Shown here: piece after piece, positions 34,940 through 42,755 of the stretch
Numbering within the stretch: the first letter of the stretch is position 1
How the letters are laid out: each line of letters opens with the position of its first letter
Assembly (NCBI GenBank): GCA_016219875.1
Contig: JACRJZ010000163.1
Span: 30,222-94,221 of the forward strand
Direction: 5' to 3'
Source of the DNA: Verrucomicrobiota bacterium
Lineage (GTDB): Bacteria; Verrucomicrobiota; Verrucomicrobiia; Limisphaerales; JACRJZ01
DNA length: 64,000 nt
The notes under the pieces: model-generated
What the model was told of the DNA's origin: nothing
The model's database searches: none
The model's input: only the letters and a program-made list of their open reading frames with translations
Program-made: the position numbers and the translations under genes

Positions 34940-35006
34940 CGCCCGGTGAGGGCACCGGGCCTACAGGTTCGCGCTAGAGATGTAGGCCGGGTCCCCAGAC
35001 CCGGCG
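34940..35006. repeat. Inverted repeat (GGGCACCGGGCCTACA / TGTAGGCCGGGTCCCC)
   Basis: Left arm around 34950-34965 and right arm around 34981-34996 are imperfect reverse complements; each also forms a short internal hairpin (gcccggtgagggcaccgggc, ccgggtccccagacccgg). It directly precedes an HTH reading frame with no start codon. Confidence 0.7.
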
Positions 35007-35066
35007 ATTTGGGCCAGTGTATTCCACGCGGCCTCTACTCCAAAGCGTGGGATCAGGAGTCTGAGC

Positions 35067-35300
35067 CTGTCCGATGCCGATGCGCAGTCCATCGAAACCA
35101 AGCTGGCCCTGAGCCGGCGGCGGCGGGACCTCCGTGAGAAGCGCCACCTGACGCAGACGAAGGCGGCCTCTCTCCTCAAGACCAGCCAAAGCCGCCTCGC
35201 GCGCATGGAAGCGGGCGATCCCTCTGTCTCCCTGGACCTGCTGGTGCGCGGACTGTTCGCCTTGGGGGCAACGTGGAAGGAACTGGCCAAAGCGGTTTAA
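35067..35300 (+). pseudogene. XRE-type helix-turn-helix fragment without a start codon
   Basis: The frame ending TAA at 35298-35300 encodes about 77 residues, including ALSRRRRDLREKRHLTQTKA then ASLLKTSQSRLARMEAGDPS, a typical XRE/Cro helix-turn-helix as in HigA/HipB-type antitoxins. No ATG, GTG or TTG exists in frame upstream of the domain; the first in-frame ATG is inside it. The upstream sequence runs into a palindromic repeat (34940-35006). The N-terminus was probably lost, although initiation at a CTG (35061 or 35067) cannot be excluded. No toxin partner is adjacent. Confidence 0.55.
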
Positions 35301-35679
35301 CCGATGCGACCCACCCACCCGGCCACGTCAACCTCCAGACGCACTCCCCCGCACTATCCCTCGGCTGTGCCGAACCACAACCCGCTTCGGCCCGGCCCGC
35401 TCAACGCCAACCTGAACGTCGTCCACCGGGCCAGATCGGTGGAGAAAGCCAGAGTCGTAGCAAGGCCGTGTACCAGTCGCGGGAGGAGCAGTCCAAGTCC
35501 CGAAAGACATGCGGCAAAGCTCGGAATCGACCCTTTTCAAGAATCGACCCCTTTCCGACTGAGAAACAGTGTTCAACCCATCTATCAGTGGACAACCAGT
35601 TACCAATATCAAGAACCGACTCGTTCACGTTCATGCCCGTATTCTTGACGCGCCCGAAACGACATGAAAGACTCCCACC
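35301..35679. other. 379-base gap with repeat units A1 and B1
   Basis: No convincing gene. The second half holds unit A1 (35501-35533, cgaaagacatgcggcaaagc...) followed by unit B1 (35555-35629, ccgactgagaaacagtgttc...). The first part (35301-35500) shows nothing I can assign. A leader for the antitoxin gene at 35680 must start here. Confidence 0.6.
35501..35629. repeat. Permuted direct repeat, copy 1 (order A-B)
   Basis: Units A (about 33-50 bases) and B (75 bases) occur here in the order A then B. The same two units in the same orientation occur at 36640-36751 in the order B then A. The two copies frame the toxin-antitoxin pair at 35680-36329. Confidence 0.85.
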
Positions 35680-35913
35680 ATGACGACAGTGATCAGTGAC
35701 GAAAAACAGCGGGTCCGGTTGGGCGACATCGCGCCGCAGGAGGTTTTCCAGGTGACGCGACCGGATGCTGACCATTGGTTGCTGACGCGCCTCCATTCCC
35801 CGGCTTCGACGAAACGCATGACGCGAGCCGAAGTCAAGCAAGCCCTGCGTGAGCATCCCTTGCGGATGAAGATGACCTGGGAGGAACTGCGGGCCATGAC
35901 GCGGGAGCTATGA
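35680..35913 (+). CDS. Antitoxin of a PIN-domain toxin-antitoxin pair
   Basis: A 77-residue protein (MTTVISDEKQRVRLGDIAPQ...). The first 40 residues resemble a short AbrB/MazE-like swapped-hairpin module, and the C-terminal part (TRAEVKQALREHPLRMKMTW) is helical and would bind the toxin. It overlaps the PIN-domain gene as ATGA at 35910-35913, the standard antitoxin-toxin coupling. The family is assigned mostly by context. Confidence 0.75.
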   Translation: MTTVISDEKQRVRLGDIAPQEVFQVTRPDADHWLLTRLHSPASTKRMTRAEVKQALREHPLRMKMTWEELRAMTREL

Positions 35914-36329
35914 TTTTGCTGGATACCAACGTCCTGATTTACGCTGGTGACCAAGCCAGTCCCTTCCACCAGTGGGCCTCCGACCTGATCGCCGAAGCGG
36001 TGGCCGGGGGCGAGGGCGTCTGCGCCAACGCGGTCAGTCTCGCCGAAGTCTGCGTGGGCGATACGGATCCCGCCAGCGTCTCGCAACGGATTGCCGCGTG
36101 GGGCGTGGAGCTGGTGGCTGTGCCACCTACGGCGGCAGCGGGCTGCGCGTCGGCCTACGTGATCTACCGCGCCCGGCGCAAAGCAGATTCCGGCAAAGAC
36201 TCGCCAACCATGCCACTGCCCGATTTCTTCATCGGCGCTCATGCCCAAGTCATGGGCTGGACGGTGGCCACCGGCGATACCGCGCGTTTCAAGACTTACT
36301 TTCCCTCCCTCCAGATTGTGAGTCCTTGA
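35910..36329 (+). CDS. VapC-like PIN-domain toxin
   Basis: A 139-residue ribonuclease-type protein. MILLDTNVLIYAGD gives the first acidic residue (D5), SLAEVCVG the second (E46), LPDFFIGAHAQVMGWTVATG the third, and GDTARFKTYFP the fourth, the four acidic positions that bind metal in PIN domains. VapC toxins cleave tRNA or rRNA when not bound by antitoxin. The insertion between the second and third motifs includes CASAYVIYRARRKADSGKDS. It is flanked by permuted repeats, suggesting it is part of a mobile or recombining cassette. Confidence 0.88.
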   Translation: MILLDTNVLIYAGDQASPFHQWASDLIAEAVAGGEGVCANAVSLAEVCVGDTDPASVSQRIAAWGVELVAVPPTAAAGCASAYVIYRARRKADSGKDSPTMPLPDFFIGAHAQVMGWTVATGDTARFKTYFPSLQIVSP

Positions 36330-36750
36330 TGCCTTCGGATCACACGTCGCGAAGAACGGCTGCCTGAGTGAACCCAAGCCCTGATGGTGGAAGTGCTGTT
36401 CCTCGAACGCAGGAAATCCCAACTCGTGGGCCGCTGGCAGCCGGAGGGGGCCGCGTCGCGCCTGCTCAGGGATTTCAAAGTCTCCGTCGGAGAATTGTTC
36501 AGCAATGCGGTCAGTGTCAAAGGTGAGGACTGACCCGTTCACGACCCGTTCAGACCCGTTCACTCTGCCGAGATTGGTCACGGTCGGAAGCCACCGTGGT
36601 CAAGCCCTCCGCCAGCCGGGCCTGTCCATTTCACGACCGCCGACTGAGAATCAGTGTTCAACCCTTCTATCAGTGGGAACCAGTTGCCAATATCAAGAAC
36701 CGACCCGTTCACGAAAGACATGTGGCAAAGCTAGGAATCGACCCCTTTCC
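36330..36750. other. Gap between the PIN toxin and a degenerate gene fragment
   Basis: Contains three spaced copies of gacccgttca (about 36533-36560), then repeat units B2 (36640-36713) and A2 (36712-36751). A 49-codon reading frame from ATG 36384 to TGA 36531 exists on the plus strand, but it matches nothing I know and is not annotated as a gene. Confidence 0.55.
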
Positions 36751-36751
36751 G
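36640..36751. repeat. Permuted direct repeat, copy 2 (order B-A)
   Basis: Unit B2 (ccgactgagaatcagtgttc..., 36640-36713) is directly joined to unit A2 (cgaaagacatgtggcaaagc..., 36712-36751). Both are in the same orientation as in copy 1 but in the opposite order. A2 ends exactly where the coding fragment at 36751 is cut. Confidence 0.85.
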
Positions 36752-36960
36752 CGGTAGAGGCGCGGACCTGCGGGGACGGCGTTGGTGTCGGTGAAGGTGG
36801 TGGTGCCGGCTTGTCCGACGACGTTCGACACCAGCGGGAGGAAGGAGTCGTTCGTTTCCAAGCCCGTGCTGCGTTCCAGGAAATAGGTTTTGTTCGTCAC
36901 GCTTTCCCAACTCACCACGAGATTCGTGCCGGCGGGGGGCTTTCCCTCTTTTCTCTCCCC
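36751..36960 (-). pseudogene. C-terminal fragment of a secreted Verrucomicrobia-type protein
   Basis: The minus strand encodes GTNLVVSWESVTNKTYFLER then STGLETNDSFLPLVSNVVGQ and AGTTTFTDTNAVPAGPRLYR, the pattern of the C-terminal beta domain found on many secreted Verrucomicrobia proteins. The frame is cut at repeat unit A2 exactly after LYR, where an intact domain would continue with V and a few residues. No start or upstream domain is present, so it is a decayed remnant. Confidence 0.65.
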
Positions 36961-36989
36961 GGCCGGCTACTCCGCTTGGCTGTTTCCGC

Positions 36990-38315
36990 TCACGGCTGAC
37001 TTGGGGCAAGAACAACCCGGAAGCCAATGCGGTCGCCCCTGTAGCCCGGAGCGCCGCTGTCGCGGTACGCCGACCGGCAGTTCCCGCCGTCGTCGCCAAG
37101 ACAGCCACCGCGGAACACGGGGCCCGGGCCCGAACCCGAGCCTTGGGGATCAGTCACGCTTCCGCCGGGGTAGTTGCCATACGAGTCCGAACACCACTCC
37201 CACACGTTCCCACTCATATCATATAAACCCCAGCGGTTCGGCAGTTTCCCACCCACCGCGTGGGTCGTGCCCCCACTATTCACACTATACCAGGCATAGT
37301 TCCCAAGTTGCGTGTAGCCTGGATCATCCCCGTAGCTGAACCGATTCGTCGAACCCGCCCGGCTCGCATATTCCCACTCCGCCTCGGTCGGCAGCCGATA
37401 CGCCCACCCCACCGGCAACCGCCCCGCCAACCGCTCCCGCGCCGTCAACTGCACGCAATAGTTCGTGGCGTCATACCAATTCACCGTCTCCACCGGCCGA
37501 TTCGTGTCCCCGAGGAAGCCACTCGGATTGGCCCCGATCACGGACAGATATTCCCCCTGCGTCACCTCATACCGCCCCACGAAGAAACCCCGCGTCAACG
37601 CCACCCGCGTCTGCGGGCCTTCATTGTCCCGTCGGTCCACCTCGTTCGTCAGGCTGCCCATCACAAACTGCCCCGCCGACAGCCACACAAACCGCGGCCC
37701 CGGCGTCGGCCGGCCCCCCGCCCCCAGCAGCAACGACCGGTAGAAGCCATGCGACCCCGGCGGCGAAATGCGATCATACCATTCCAACACGGTGTTGGTC
37801 AGCACCACCGTTGCCAGCGGAACCCACACCGTCCCGGCCCCCAGCGAATTCGCCGTCTCGATCTGGTTGGTGTCTCCTGGCAACCCGTGGATGGTCACCA
37901 GCGGAATCATCTGCACGCCCAACACGGTCGGCTCGGCCACCGGGGCGGAGATGATGACCTGCGGCGCGCTGGTGTACCCGCTGCCAGGAGACGCGGGGTT
38001 GATCTGCGTCACCACACCATTGGCCACTACTGCCACCGCCGTTGCACCCGAACCGCCGCCGCCCACCAGCGTCACCACCGGCGGCTCGGTGTACCCCGAC
38101 CCGCCATCTGTGACCGTGTAAGCCACCACAAAGCCGCTGACCACTGTGGCAGTGGCGGTGGCCGTGGTCTGCGCCTGGGCGGCAAGGGTGAACCACGCTA
38201 CCAGCGCCAGCGCCAGCCAGCGTCCGGCGTGGGTGCAAGCCGCGAGGAGGCGGTGAGGCCAGATGCTTGAAAGTGTTCGATGGACTGGTTTCTTGGCAAT
38301 GTGGTTCGTGTTCAT
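36990..38315 (-). CDS. Secreted SUMF1/FGE-like (formylglycine-generating enzyme family) protein
   Basis: A 441-residue exported protein; hydrophobic signal about residues 32-49 preceded by a long basic N-region (MNTNHIAKKPVHRTLSSIWP...). Residues about 50-130 hold a Gly/Val-rich repeat with GGSGYTEPPVVTLVGGGGSG. The SUMF1 domain (about 205-435) has VWLSAGQFVMGSLTNEVDRR, RYEVTQGEYLSVIGANPSGF, YRLPTEAEWEYASRAGS and GLYDMSGNVWEWCSDSYGNY. In true FGE the active site uses a Cys pair; here RGGCLGDDGGNCRSAYRD keeps only the second position, so oxidase activity is doubtful and a binding or structural role more likely. A structured leader with a terminator lies 67 bases upstream of the ATG. Confidence 0.85.
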   Translation of the reverse strand: MNTNHIAKKPVHRTLSSIWPHRLLAACTHAGRWLALALVAWFTLAAQAQTTATATATVVSGFVVAYTVTDGGSGYTEPPVVTLVGGGGSGATAVAVVANGVVTQINPASPGSGYTSAPQVIISAPVAEPTVLGVQMIPLVTIHGLPGDTNQIETANSLGAGTVWVPLATVVLTNTVLEWYDRISPPGSHGFYRSLLLGAGGRPTPGPRFVWLSAGQFVMGSLTNEVDRRDNEGPQTRVALTRGFFVGRYEVTQGEYLSVIGANPSGFLGDTNRPVETVNWYDATNYCVQLTARERLAGRLPVGWAYRLPTEAEWEYASRAGSTNRFSYGDDPGYTQLGNYAWYSVNSGGTTHAVGGKLPNRWGLYDMSGNVWEWCSDSYGNYPGGSVTDPQGSGSGPGPVFRGGCLGDDGGNCRSAYRDSGAPGYRGDRIGFRVVLAPSQP

Positions 38316-38382
38316 GTGGTTGTATTCCTTGCCCCACGCGCGACCACAGAACTGCCATCTCCGAAACTTGACCTCTCCAATG

Positions 38383-38491
38383 AAAAGGGGCGTGACCTAA
38401 TCACGCCCCGACACAGGCACTAGCCTGCCCTCACAGGAACGCTTTCGGGCACGCCCATCTCTGGGCGGTGCCTCGAACCGTGTCCTGTGAG
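38383..38491 (-). promoter_or_regulatory. Structured leader RNA with intrinsic terminator upstream of the SUMF1 gene
   Basis: Read on the minus strand: a 62-nt nearly perfect hairpin (9-bp outer stem, plus 38483-38491 with 38430-38438; inner stems and a GAGA tetraloop), a second hairpin CAGGC-TAGT-GCCTG (38414-38427), then a 9-bp stem GGGGCGTGA/TCACGCCCC (38387-38409) followed by TTTT. The ATG of the SUMF1 gene is 67 nt further on. The segment GGGCGTG occurs both in the first hairpin (plus 38450-38456) and in the terminator's 5' arm, so the terminator's 3' arm could pair with either. It may be a riboswitch-like attenuator, a small RNA with its own terminator, or a repeat. I do not recognise a known class. 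Confidence 0.55.
38387..38409 (-). terminator. Intrinsic terminator in the SUMF1 leader
   Basis: Perfect 9-bp stem with a 5-base loop; on the minus strand it is followed directly by TTTT. It lies upstream of, not after, the nearest minus-strand gene, which implies conditional termination or a short transcript. Confidence 0.65.
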
Positions 38492-38894
38492 TGAAATTAC
38501 TAGTTTCGTGTCGGACAGCAGACGAGTTACGCGAAAAGGGATTTGCTGATCTTGTCTTTATTTTTGTCGGCGGAATCCCGCCTAGCCGCTCCGAGTTAAC
38601 GGTCGCTGCGCACTGCGCACAGCCCGGCCGGGAGTAGATGCCGTGAGTTTTACCGCCGCCAGTTCCGCCAAGCAAGGCGGATGTGCCATTAACTGCGGGC
38701 CGAAAACGGGCCAGAAACGGGTCAGTCCCACAGATTGACATGTTGGTTTTCATCTTGCGTCCTGTCTGTTTGCGAAGAACGGCGTCCTTCAGCGGCGCTG
38801 CCCTCGCATTCGGGTGGGAGCACTCTTGGTCGTGGAGTGCGGAGCACGGGATGCCGGCGAGAATTCCACACTCCACTGAGCTTCCTGCAAAACT

Positions 38895-38959
38895 GTAGCA
38901 GCCGACGTGAGGAGGCTCTGTTCTCATTGAATTTGGAGCCTTCTCACGTCGGCTGCTAC
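38895..38959. repeat. Inverted repeat of the GTAGCAGCCGACGTGAGGAG family
   Basis: Arms of 24 bases at 38895-38918 and 38936-38959 with one mismatch (cctt for cctc) and a 17-base loop. Confidence 0.9.
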
Positions 38960-39189
38960 GGGGTTCTGCAATTGCCTGCACTGGAAGATCGGGGAGTTCG
39001 ACCTTCGCATCCTGAGCCAGTCGGCGAGGTCACCGACCGGCAGCGCCCGAGGTGGGCACGCTCCTGATCTCCAACGGAATTGTCTCCGTTGTATCTGCTC
39101 CGTTTCGGTCCGCTTCCGCCGGATCGCGTTTTCAACCTAAATCCGGCAGTTGACTTGGATACACCACAGAGGTTCTTCCCGCTCAAGAC

Positions 39190-39321
39190 GCTCAACACGC
39201 CAAAATCCACCAGATCAAACCAAGGTCTCCGTGATGACGCCTTTCACCTGTTGGATGCAGCCGACGTCTCATCATTGGCTTTGATCCGGCCCTTTGTTTT
39301 CGCGTGTTTGGCGTGTTGAGC
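39190..39321. repeat. Inverted repeat (CGCTCAACACGCCAAAA family)
   Basis: The left arm cgctcaacacgccaaaa at about 39190-39206 is matched by ggcgtgttgagcg at about 39309-39321, preceded by ttttcgcgtgttt. The loop of about 90 bases includes no gene. Confidence 0.65.
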
Positions 39322-39380
39322 GGGGGCGCGCAGCACGAACCGCGTAAACTCGGAACTCCAGAAGCGATTTCAAAACTCCG

Positions 39381-39445
39381 TAGCAGCCGACGTGAGGAGG
39401 CTCAAACTTCAATGAGAACAGAGCCTCCTCACGTCGGCTGCTACG
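39381..39445. repeat. Inverted repeat of the GTAGCAGCCGACGTGAGGAG family
   Basis: Perfect 24-base arms at 39381-39404 and 39422-39445 with a 17-base loop. It lies 43 bases after the response-regulator stop codon, where it could also act as a transcription or decay barrier. Confidence 0.92.
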
Positions 39446-39487
39446 GTTTTGCATGAAGCTTTCCAAACGGGGACTTGCAGACACGCT

Positions 39488-40153
39488 CTAAGACCCGAGC
39501 ACGGCCGCCGCGATGTCCGGGTAGAGCTTGGTGCAGCATTCCGGGCAAAGGCTGTGGCTGAAACGGGCCTCGGAGCGCTCTTGAACATAGTTCTCCACCG
39601 CCTGCCAAGTGCCCCGGTCATCCCGAATCTTTTTGCACGCTGCGCACATGGGCAGCAGGCCCCGGAGAGTGCGCACGGTGGCCTGCGCGGCCCGGAGTTT
39701 TTCGTTTTGCCGCTGCAATTCAGTGCTCAGCCGGCGCAGTTCGAGGAGGTCGTCGAACCGGGCCCGCGCGATGGTGATGGCCCGGCCCAGATCGTTGTCG
39801 CGCGCCGGCTTCACGACATAAGCGCTGACCCCGGCGTCGCCGGCTTCCTGCACTAATTGCTGAGACTCATGCGCCGTCAGCAGGATCACTGGCGCCTCGT
39901 AGGATTCCTGAAGCGTGCGCGCCGCTTTGAGGCCCGCATGAGGATCATCACGTCCTGTGTCCGGATCGATCATGCACAAGTCCATCAAGACCACGGACGG
40001 GTGGGTCTGGCTGGCCAACTCCACCGCTTGCGGGCCGTCGTAGGCCTGGCCAGCCACGGGGTAGCCCAGCCGCGTCACTTGTTTGGCGGTGCCGTCGTTG
40101 ATCAACGGGTCGTCCTCGGCAATGAGCACGGAGAGAGGTTCGGAGGTGTTCAC
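39488..40153 (-). CDS. Response regulator with C-terminal CxxC-type output segment
   Basis: A 221-residue protein starting at GTG 40153. The receiver domain has the acidic pair EDD (13-15), D58 in VVLMDLC as the phosphorylation site, LLTAHES and a Lys in YVVKPA, the standard catalytic set. After a helical linker (LLELRRLSTELQRQNEKLRA) the end reads LPMCAACKKIRDDRGTWQ...SHSLCPECCTKLYPD, a Cys-pair module seen at the end of many sensory proteins; its two CxxC pairs may bind metal. No DNA-binding output is present, so signalling probably continues by protein contact. An alternative start at TTG 40183 would overlap the kinase gene. It is 13 bases downstream of the sensor kinase. Confidence 0.88.
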   Translation of the reverse strand: MNTSEPLSVLIAEDDPLINDGTAKQVTRLGYPVAGQAYDGPQAVELASQTHPSVVLMDLCMIDPDTGRDDPHAGLKAARTLQESYEAPVILLTAHESQQLVQEAGDAGVSAYVVKPARDNDLGRAITIARARFDDLLELRRLSTELQRQNEKLRAAQATVRTLRGLLPMCAACKKIRDDRGTWQAVENYVQERSEARFSHSLCPECCTKLYPDIAAAVLGS

Positions 40154-40166
40154 GGATGGTGGCGCG

Positions 40167-42755
40167 TCAAGCGGGCAGGGCAAGTTCGAAGGTGATCTCA
40201 GCCACCGCGCCGGCCTCGTTGCGCAAGGTCAGTTCGCCGCGCAGCGGACTGCGCACGCTCGACTGGATGAGGTGCAGGCCGACGGTCTTGCGTTGTCCTT
40301 GCAGCACGGCTTCCGGCCAGCCCGGACCGTCATCCCGGTACTGGAGCTTGACCAAGGGCCGGCTCTTCTGACCGTTCTCAACTCCCAGCCGCAATTCCAG
40401 GTGGCCTTGCTCGCGCTCGCGAAAGGCGTGTTTGAGGCTGTTGGTGGTCAGCTCATTGATGATCAAGGCCAAGGCGGTGGCCTGCTCCGGAACCACCCAG
40501 AGCGGCTCGGGCGGCGCGGCGGTGGAGACATAAATGCGTTGGTGAGCGGACACGCCGCCCAAGGCCGCATTGGCGACTTGCACGACGAGTTCCTTCAGCG
40601 GGAGCGGATTCCACTGCTGTCGGGAGAGCATGGCGTGAACGGTTTCCATCCCGCGCAACCGATTCTCCAGATCGACAAGCGAGGCCTGGAGACCGCTGAC
40701 CGTGGACGGTGCATGTTCGCGTTCGAGCTGCACCAGTTCGGTCAGCCGCAACAGATTGTTTTTCACGCGGTGGTTGACGTCGTTCAAGAGCGTGGTCTTG
40801 ATGGCCGCGTCCCGGCGCACTTGTTCGAGCAACCCGGAGTTCTTCACCGCGATCGCCGCCTGGGTGGCAAACAGGCTGAGCAGCGAAGCGTCGGCGCGCG
40901 TGAAGAAACCCGGCGAATCTGAGCAAACCCGCAGTACGCCGAGGAAGGCGTCGCCCCAGCGGATGGGCGCGGCCATGGAGGAGGCGCAGGTGTGCTGGTC
41001 GATGGTCGCTGGACGCCCTTCCCAGTGGGGGTAGTCGGCCACGATCAGCGGCACGCCCGTTTGCCAGACTTTCCCCGCCACGTCCTCCCCCCGCTTCACG
41101 CAAACGCCGGCCAGCGAAGCGTCTCCTCCCAGGATGATGACCAACTCCAACACCTTGCGCTCCGGCTGGTGGAGCCAGAGGCTGCCGGCCTTGCCCTGGA
41201 AGAGCGTCATCGCCTGCCGCGTGATGGTCTGGTAGAGGGTGGCCGGTTCTGTCTCCGCCGCAATCCCCAGGCTCGCCTGATACAGCGCCTCCAGTTGGGC
41301 GGTGCGATGCTCCATCGCTTTCTCCGCCCGCTTGCGCTCGGTGATGTCGTGGTAAATGCAGTGAAACACTCTCCGCTCGCCCAGTGTCAGCCCGTGCGCG
41401 ATCACCTCGACATTCCGAACTTCGCCCGTCTGCATCCGATGCTGCGTTTCAAAGGAAACCTGTCCTTCACGCTGAAGCCCTTCCAAGCGGGCTTGGGTCC
41501 AGCCGGGCGCGTCGGCGACTTCATAGTCGGCCACGCGCAGTCGCGCGAATTCTTCGCGGCTGTAGCCCAGTTGCCGGTGCGCCGCCGCGCTGAACTCGAT
41601 CGGCAGAAGGGTGTCCGGCGCGAGCATCACAACGCCGTCGGGCGAGTGTTCGAAGAGCGTGCGGTAGCGCTCCTCGGCCCGTCGAACTTCTTCCTCGAGC
41701 CGGTGCTTCTCCTGCCATTGTTTGGCGACCTCCTCGGCCCGGACTTTCGAGCCGTGGGTTTCATAGAGGATCAATCCAGCCAAGCTCAACGCCAGGACCA
41801 TGACCCCCACCAACAGGAGTGTCTTCCAAAAGCTCCTGCGGAGAAAAGCCGTGACGGTGGCCGACGGGGTGTTGACGACAATGGTCCAGACGGCGTTGCC
41901 AAATTGCATCGGGGCAAACGCAGCGAGTTTCTTCGACTGGCCCTTCAAGTGGTATTCCACGATGCCAGGCTTGTTGGCGGTGAGAATCTTCTCGGCGTAG
42001 GCAAAAGAAATGTGGCAATCGTAGCACCCATGCTTGACGCGGTAGATGTTCTCCTGAGTCATCTCCGGGTGTTCGGAGTGCAGCAGGACGGTGCCGTCGC
42101 GGTCCATGATCCAAATTCGGTGGGACTCGTTCTGGCTCCACAACTTCAGGTGTTCGGCCAGAATAGACTCCAGATCCACCGTCATCACCAGAACCCCCGA
42201 CCAGACGCGGATCGGGCGGAGAGGGGGAGGCTCCGGGACGTCCCGGTAGAGCGGCGTGGCCAGAAGAAACCGGCCGCTCGTCCTCTGATTTGTTTGCCGG
42301 CTCGGCATTTGGGCCCAGGCCGAAGTGAACACCTTGAGGCGATTGCCTTTGCCCTTGGCCCATTCAAAAAACGGGGTCTCGGCATAGTTGGTGGCAAAGC
42401 TGACCGAGTTGCTGGTGGAGAAGGTCACGGCCCCGGTTTGGTCGAGGACCAAGAGGCCGAGCGGCCAGGGATGCGTCACGTTCTCAAAATAGGTCTGAAT
42501 ATCGGCCAAGCCCTGCTCAACCTCGCGCCGTTGAACCGATGGCATGGCGGCCACCGCCAGCAAGTCCTTGGTGGACTCTTGCAGGAACGAGGTCACTTCA
42601 TGGATCACTTGGTGCGCGAGCAGGCTCTGCAAAGCGCTGAGTTGCGCCAGCACTTCCCTCCGCCCCGACCGATTGAGGTCGATGGTCAGATAGACCGCCG
42701 CACCCAGCAAAAGCAGGATGGCCGCGATCAACGCTCGGTTTCGGCCAGGAGCCAT
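40167..42755 (-). CDS. Membrane sensor histidine kinase with haem-c-type motif in the periplasmic domain
   Basis: An 862-residue kinase. TM1 is about residues 9-27 and TM2 about 310-333; between them lies a Cache-like periplasmic sensor (WPLGLLVLDQTGAVTFSTSN, IWIMDRDGTVLLHSEHPE). It contains C244-Y-D-C247-H248 (in KHGCYDCHISF), a covalent haem-binding motif. Then come PAS (about 365-480, YRTLFEHSPDGVVMLAPDT), GAF (about 495-640) and a HisKA_2-type dimerisation box with H662 in NDVNHRVKNNLLRL, followed by HATPase (LALIINELTTNSLKHAF, YRDDGPGWP). HisKA_2 kinases usually phosphorylate stand-alone regulators; the response regulator 13 bases downstream is the obvious partner. The haem motif suggests sensing of redox state or a gas. 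Confidence 0.9.
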   Translation of the reverse strand: MAPGRNRALIAAILLLLGAAVYLTIDLNRSGRREVLAQLSALQSLLAHQVIHEVTSFLQESTKDLLAVAAMPSVQRREVEQGLADIQTYFENVTHPWPLGLLVLDQTGAVTFSTSNSVSFATNYAETPFFEWAKGKGNRLKVFTSAWAQMPSRQTNQRTSGRFLLATPLYRDVPEPPPLRPIRVWSGVLVMTVDLESILAEHLKLWSQNESHRIWIMDRDGTVLLHSEHPEMTQENIYRVKHGCYDCHISFAYAEKILTANKPGIVEYHLKGQSKKLAAFAPMQFGNAVWTIVVNTPSATVTAFLRRSFWKTLLLVGVMVLALSLAGLILYETHGSKVRAEEVAKQWQEKHRLEEEVRRAEERYRTLFEHSPDGVVMLAPDTLLPIEFSAAAHRQLGYSREEFARLRVADYEVADAPGWTQARLEGLQREGQVSFETQHRMQTGEVRNVEVIAHGLTLGERRVFHCIYHDITERKRAEKAMEHRTAQLEALYQASLGIAAETEPATLYQTITRQAMTLFQGKAGSLWLHQPERKVLELVIILGGDASLAGVCVKRGEDVAGKVWQTGVPLIVADYPHWEGRPATIDQHTCASSMAAPIRWGDAFLGVLRVCSDSPGFFTRADASLLSLFATQAAIAVKNSGLLEQVRRDAAIKTTLLNDVNHRVKNNLLRLTELVQLEREHAPSTVSGLQASLVDLENRLRGMETVHAMLSRQQWNPLPLKELVVQVANAALGGVSAHQRIYVSTAAPPEPLWVVPEQATALALIINELTTNSLKHAFREREQGHLELRLGVENGQKSRPLVKLQYRDDGPGWPEAVLQGQRKTVGLHLIQSSVRSPLRGELTLRNEAGAVAEITFELALPA

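Larger units (their letters stand above)
38316..39487. other. 1.17-kb gene-free, repeat-rich region
   Basis: Between the SUMF1 gene and the response regulator no convincing gene is present; a long minus-strand frame at 38397-38981 begins in repeat DNA and has no recognisable protein features. The region holds the structured leader (38383-38491), two copies of the GTAGCAGCCGACGTG repeat (38895-38959, 39381-39445), an inverted repeat at 39190-39321 and a 22-base unit at 39131-39152 shared with 62352-62373. Confidence 0.7.

Noticed and set aside
36384..36533. 49-codon plus-strand frame after the PIN toxin
   Set aside because: No recognisable features, weak start context and overlap with repeat DNA; cannot be supported.
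38397..38981. 194-codon minus-strand frame in the repeat-rich gap
   Set aside because: Starts inside a palindromic repeat, crosses the structured leader and has no recognisable protein features.
22197..39445. CRISPR array from the repeated palindromes
   Set aside because: Copies are dispersed, not regularly spaced, lack uniform spacers, and no cas gene is present.
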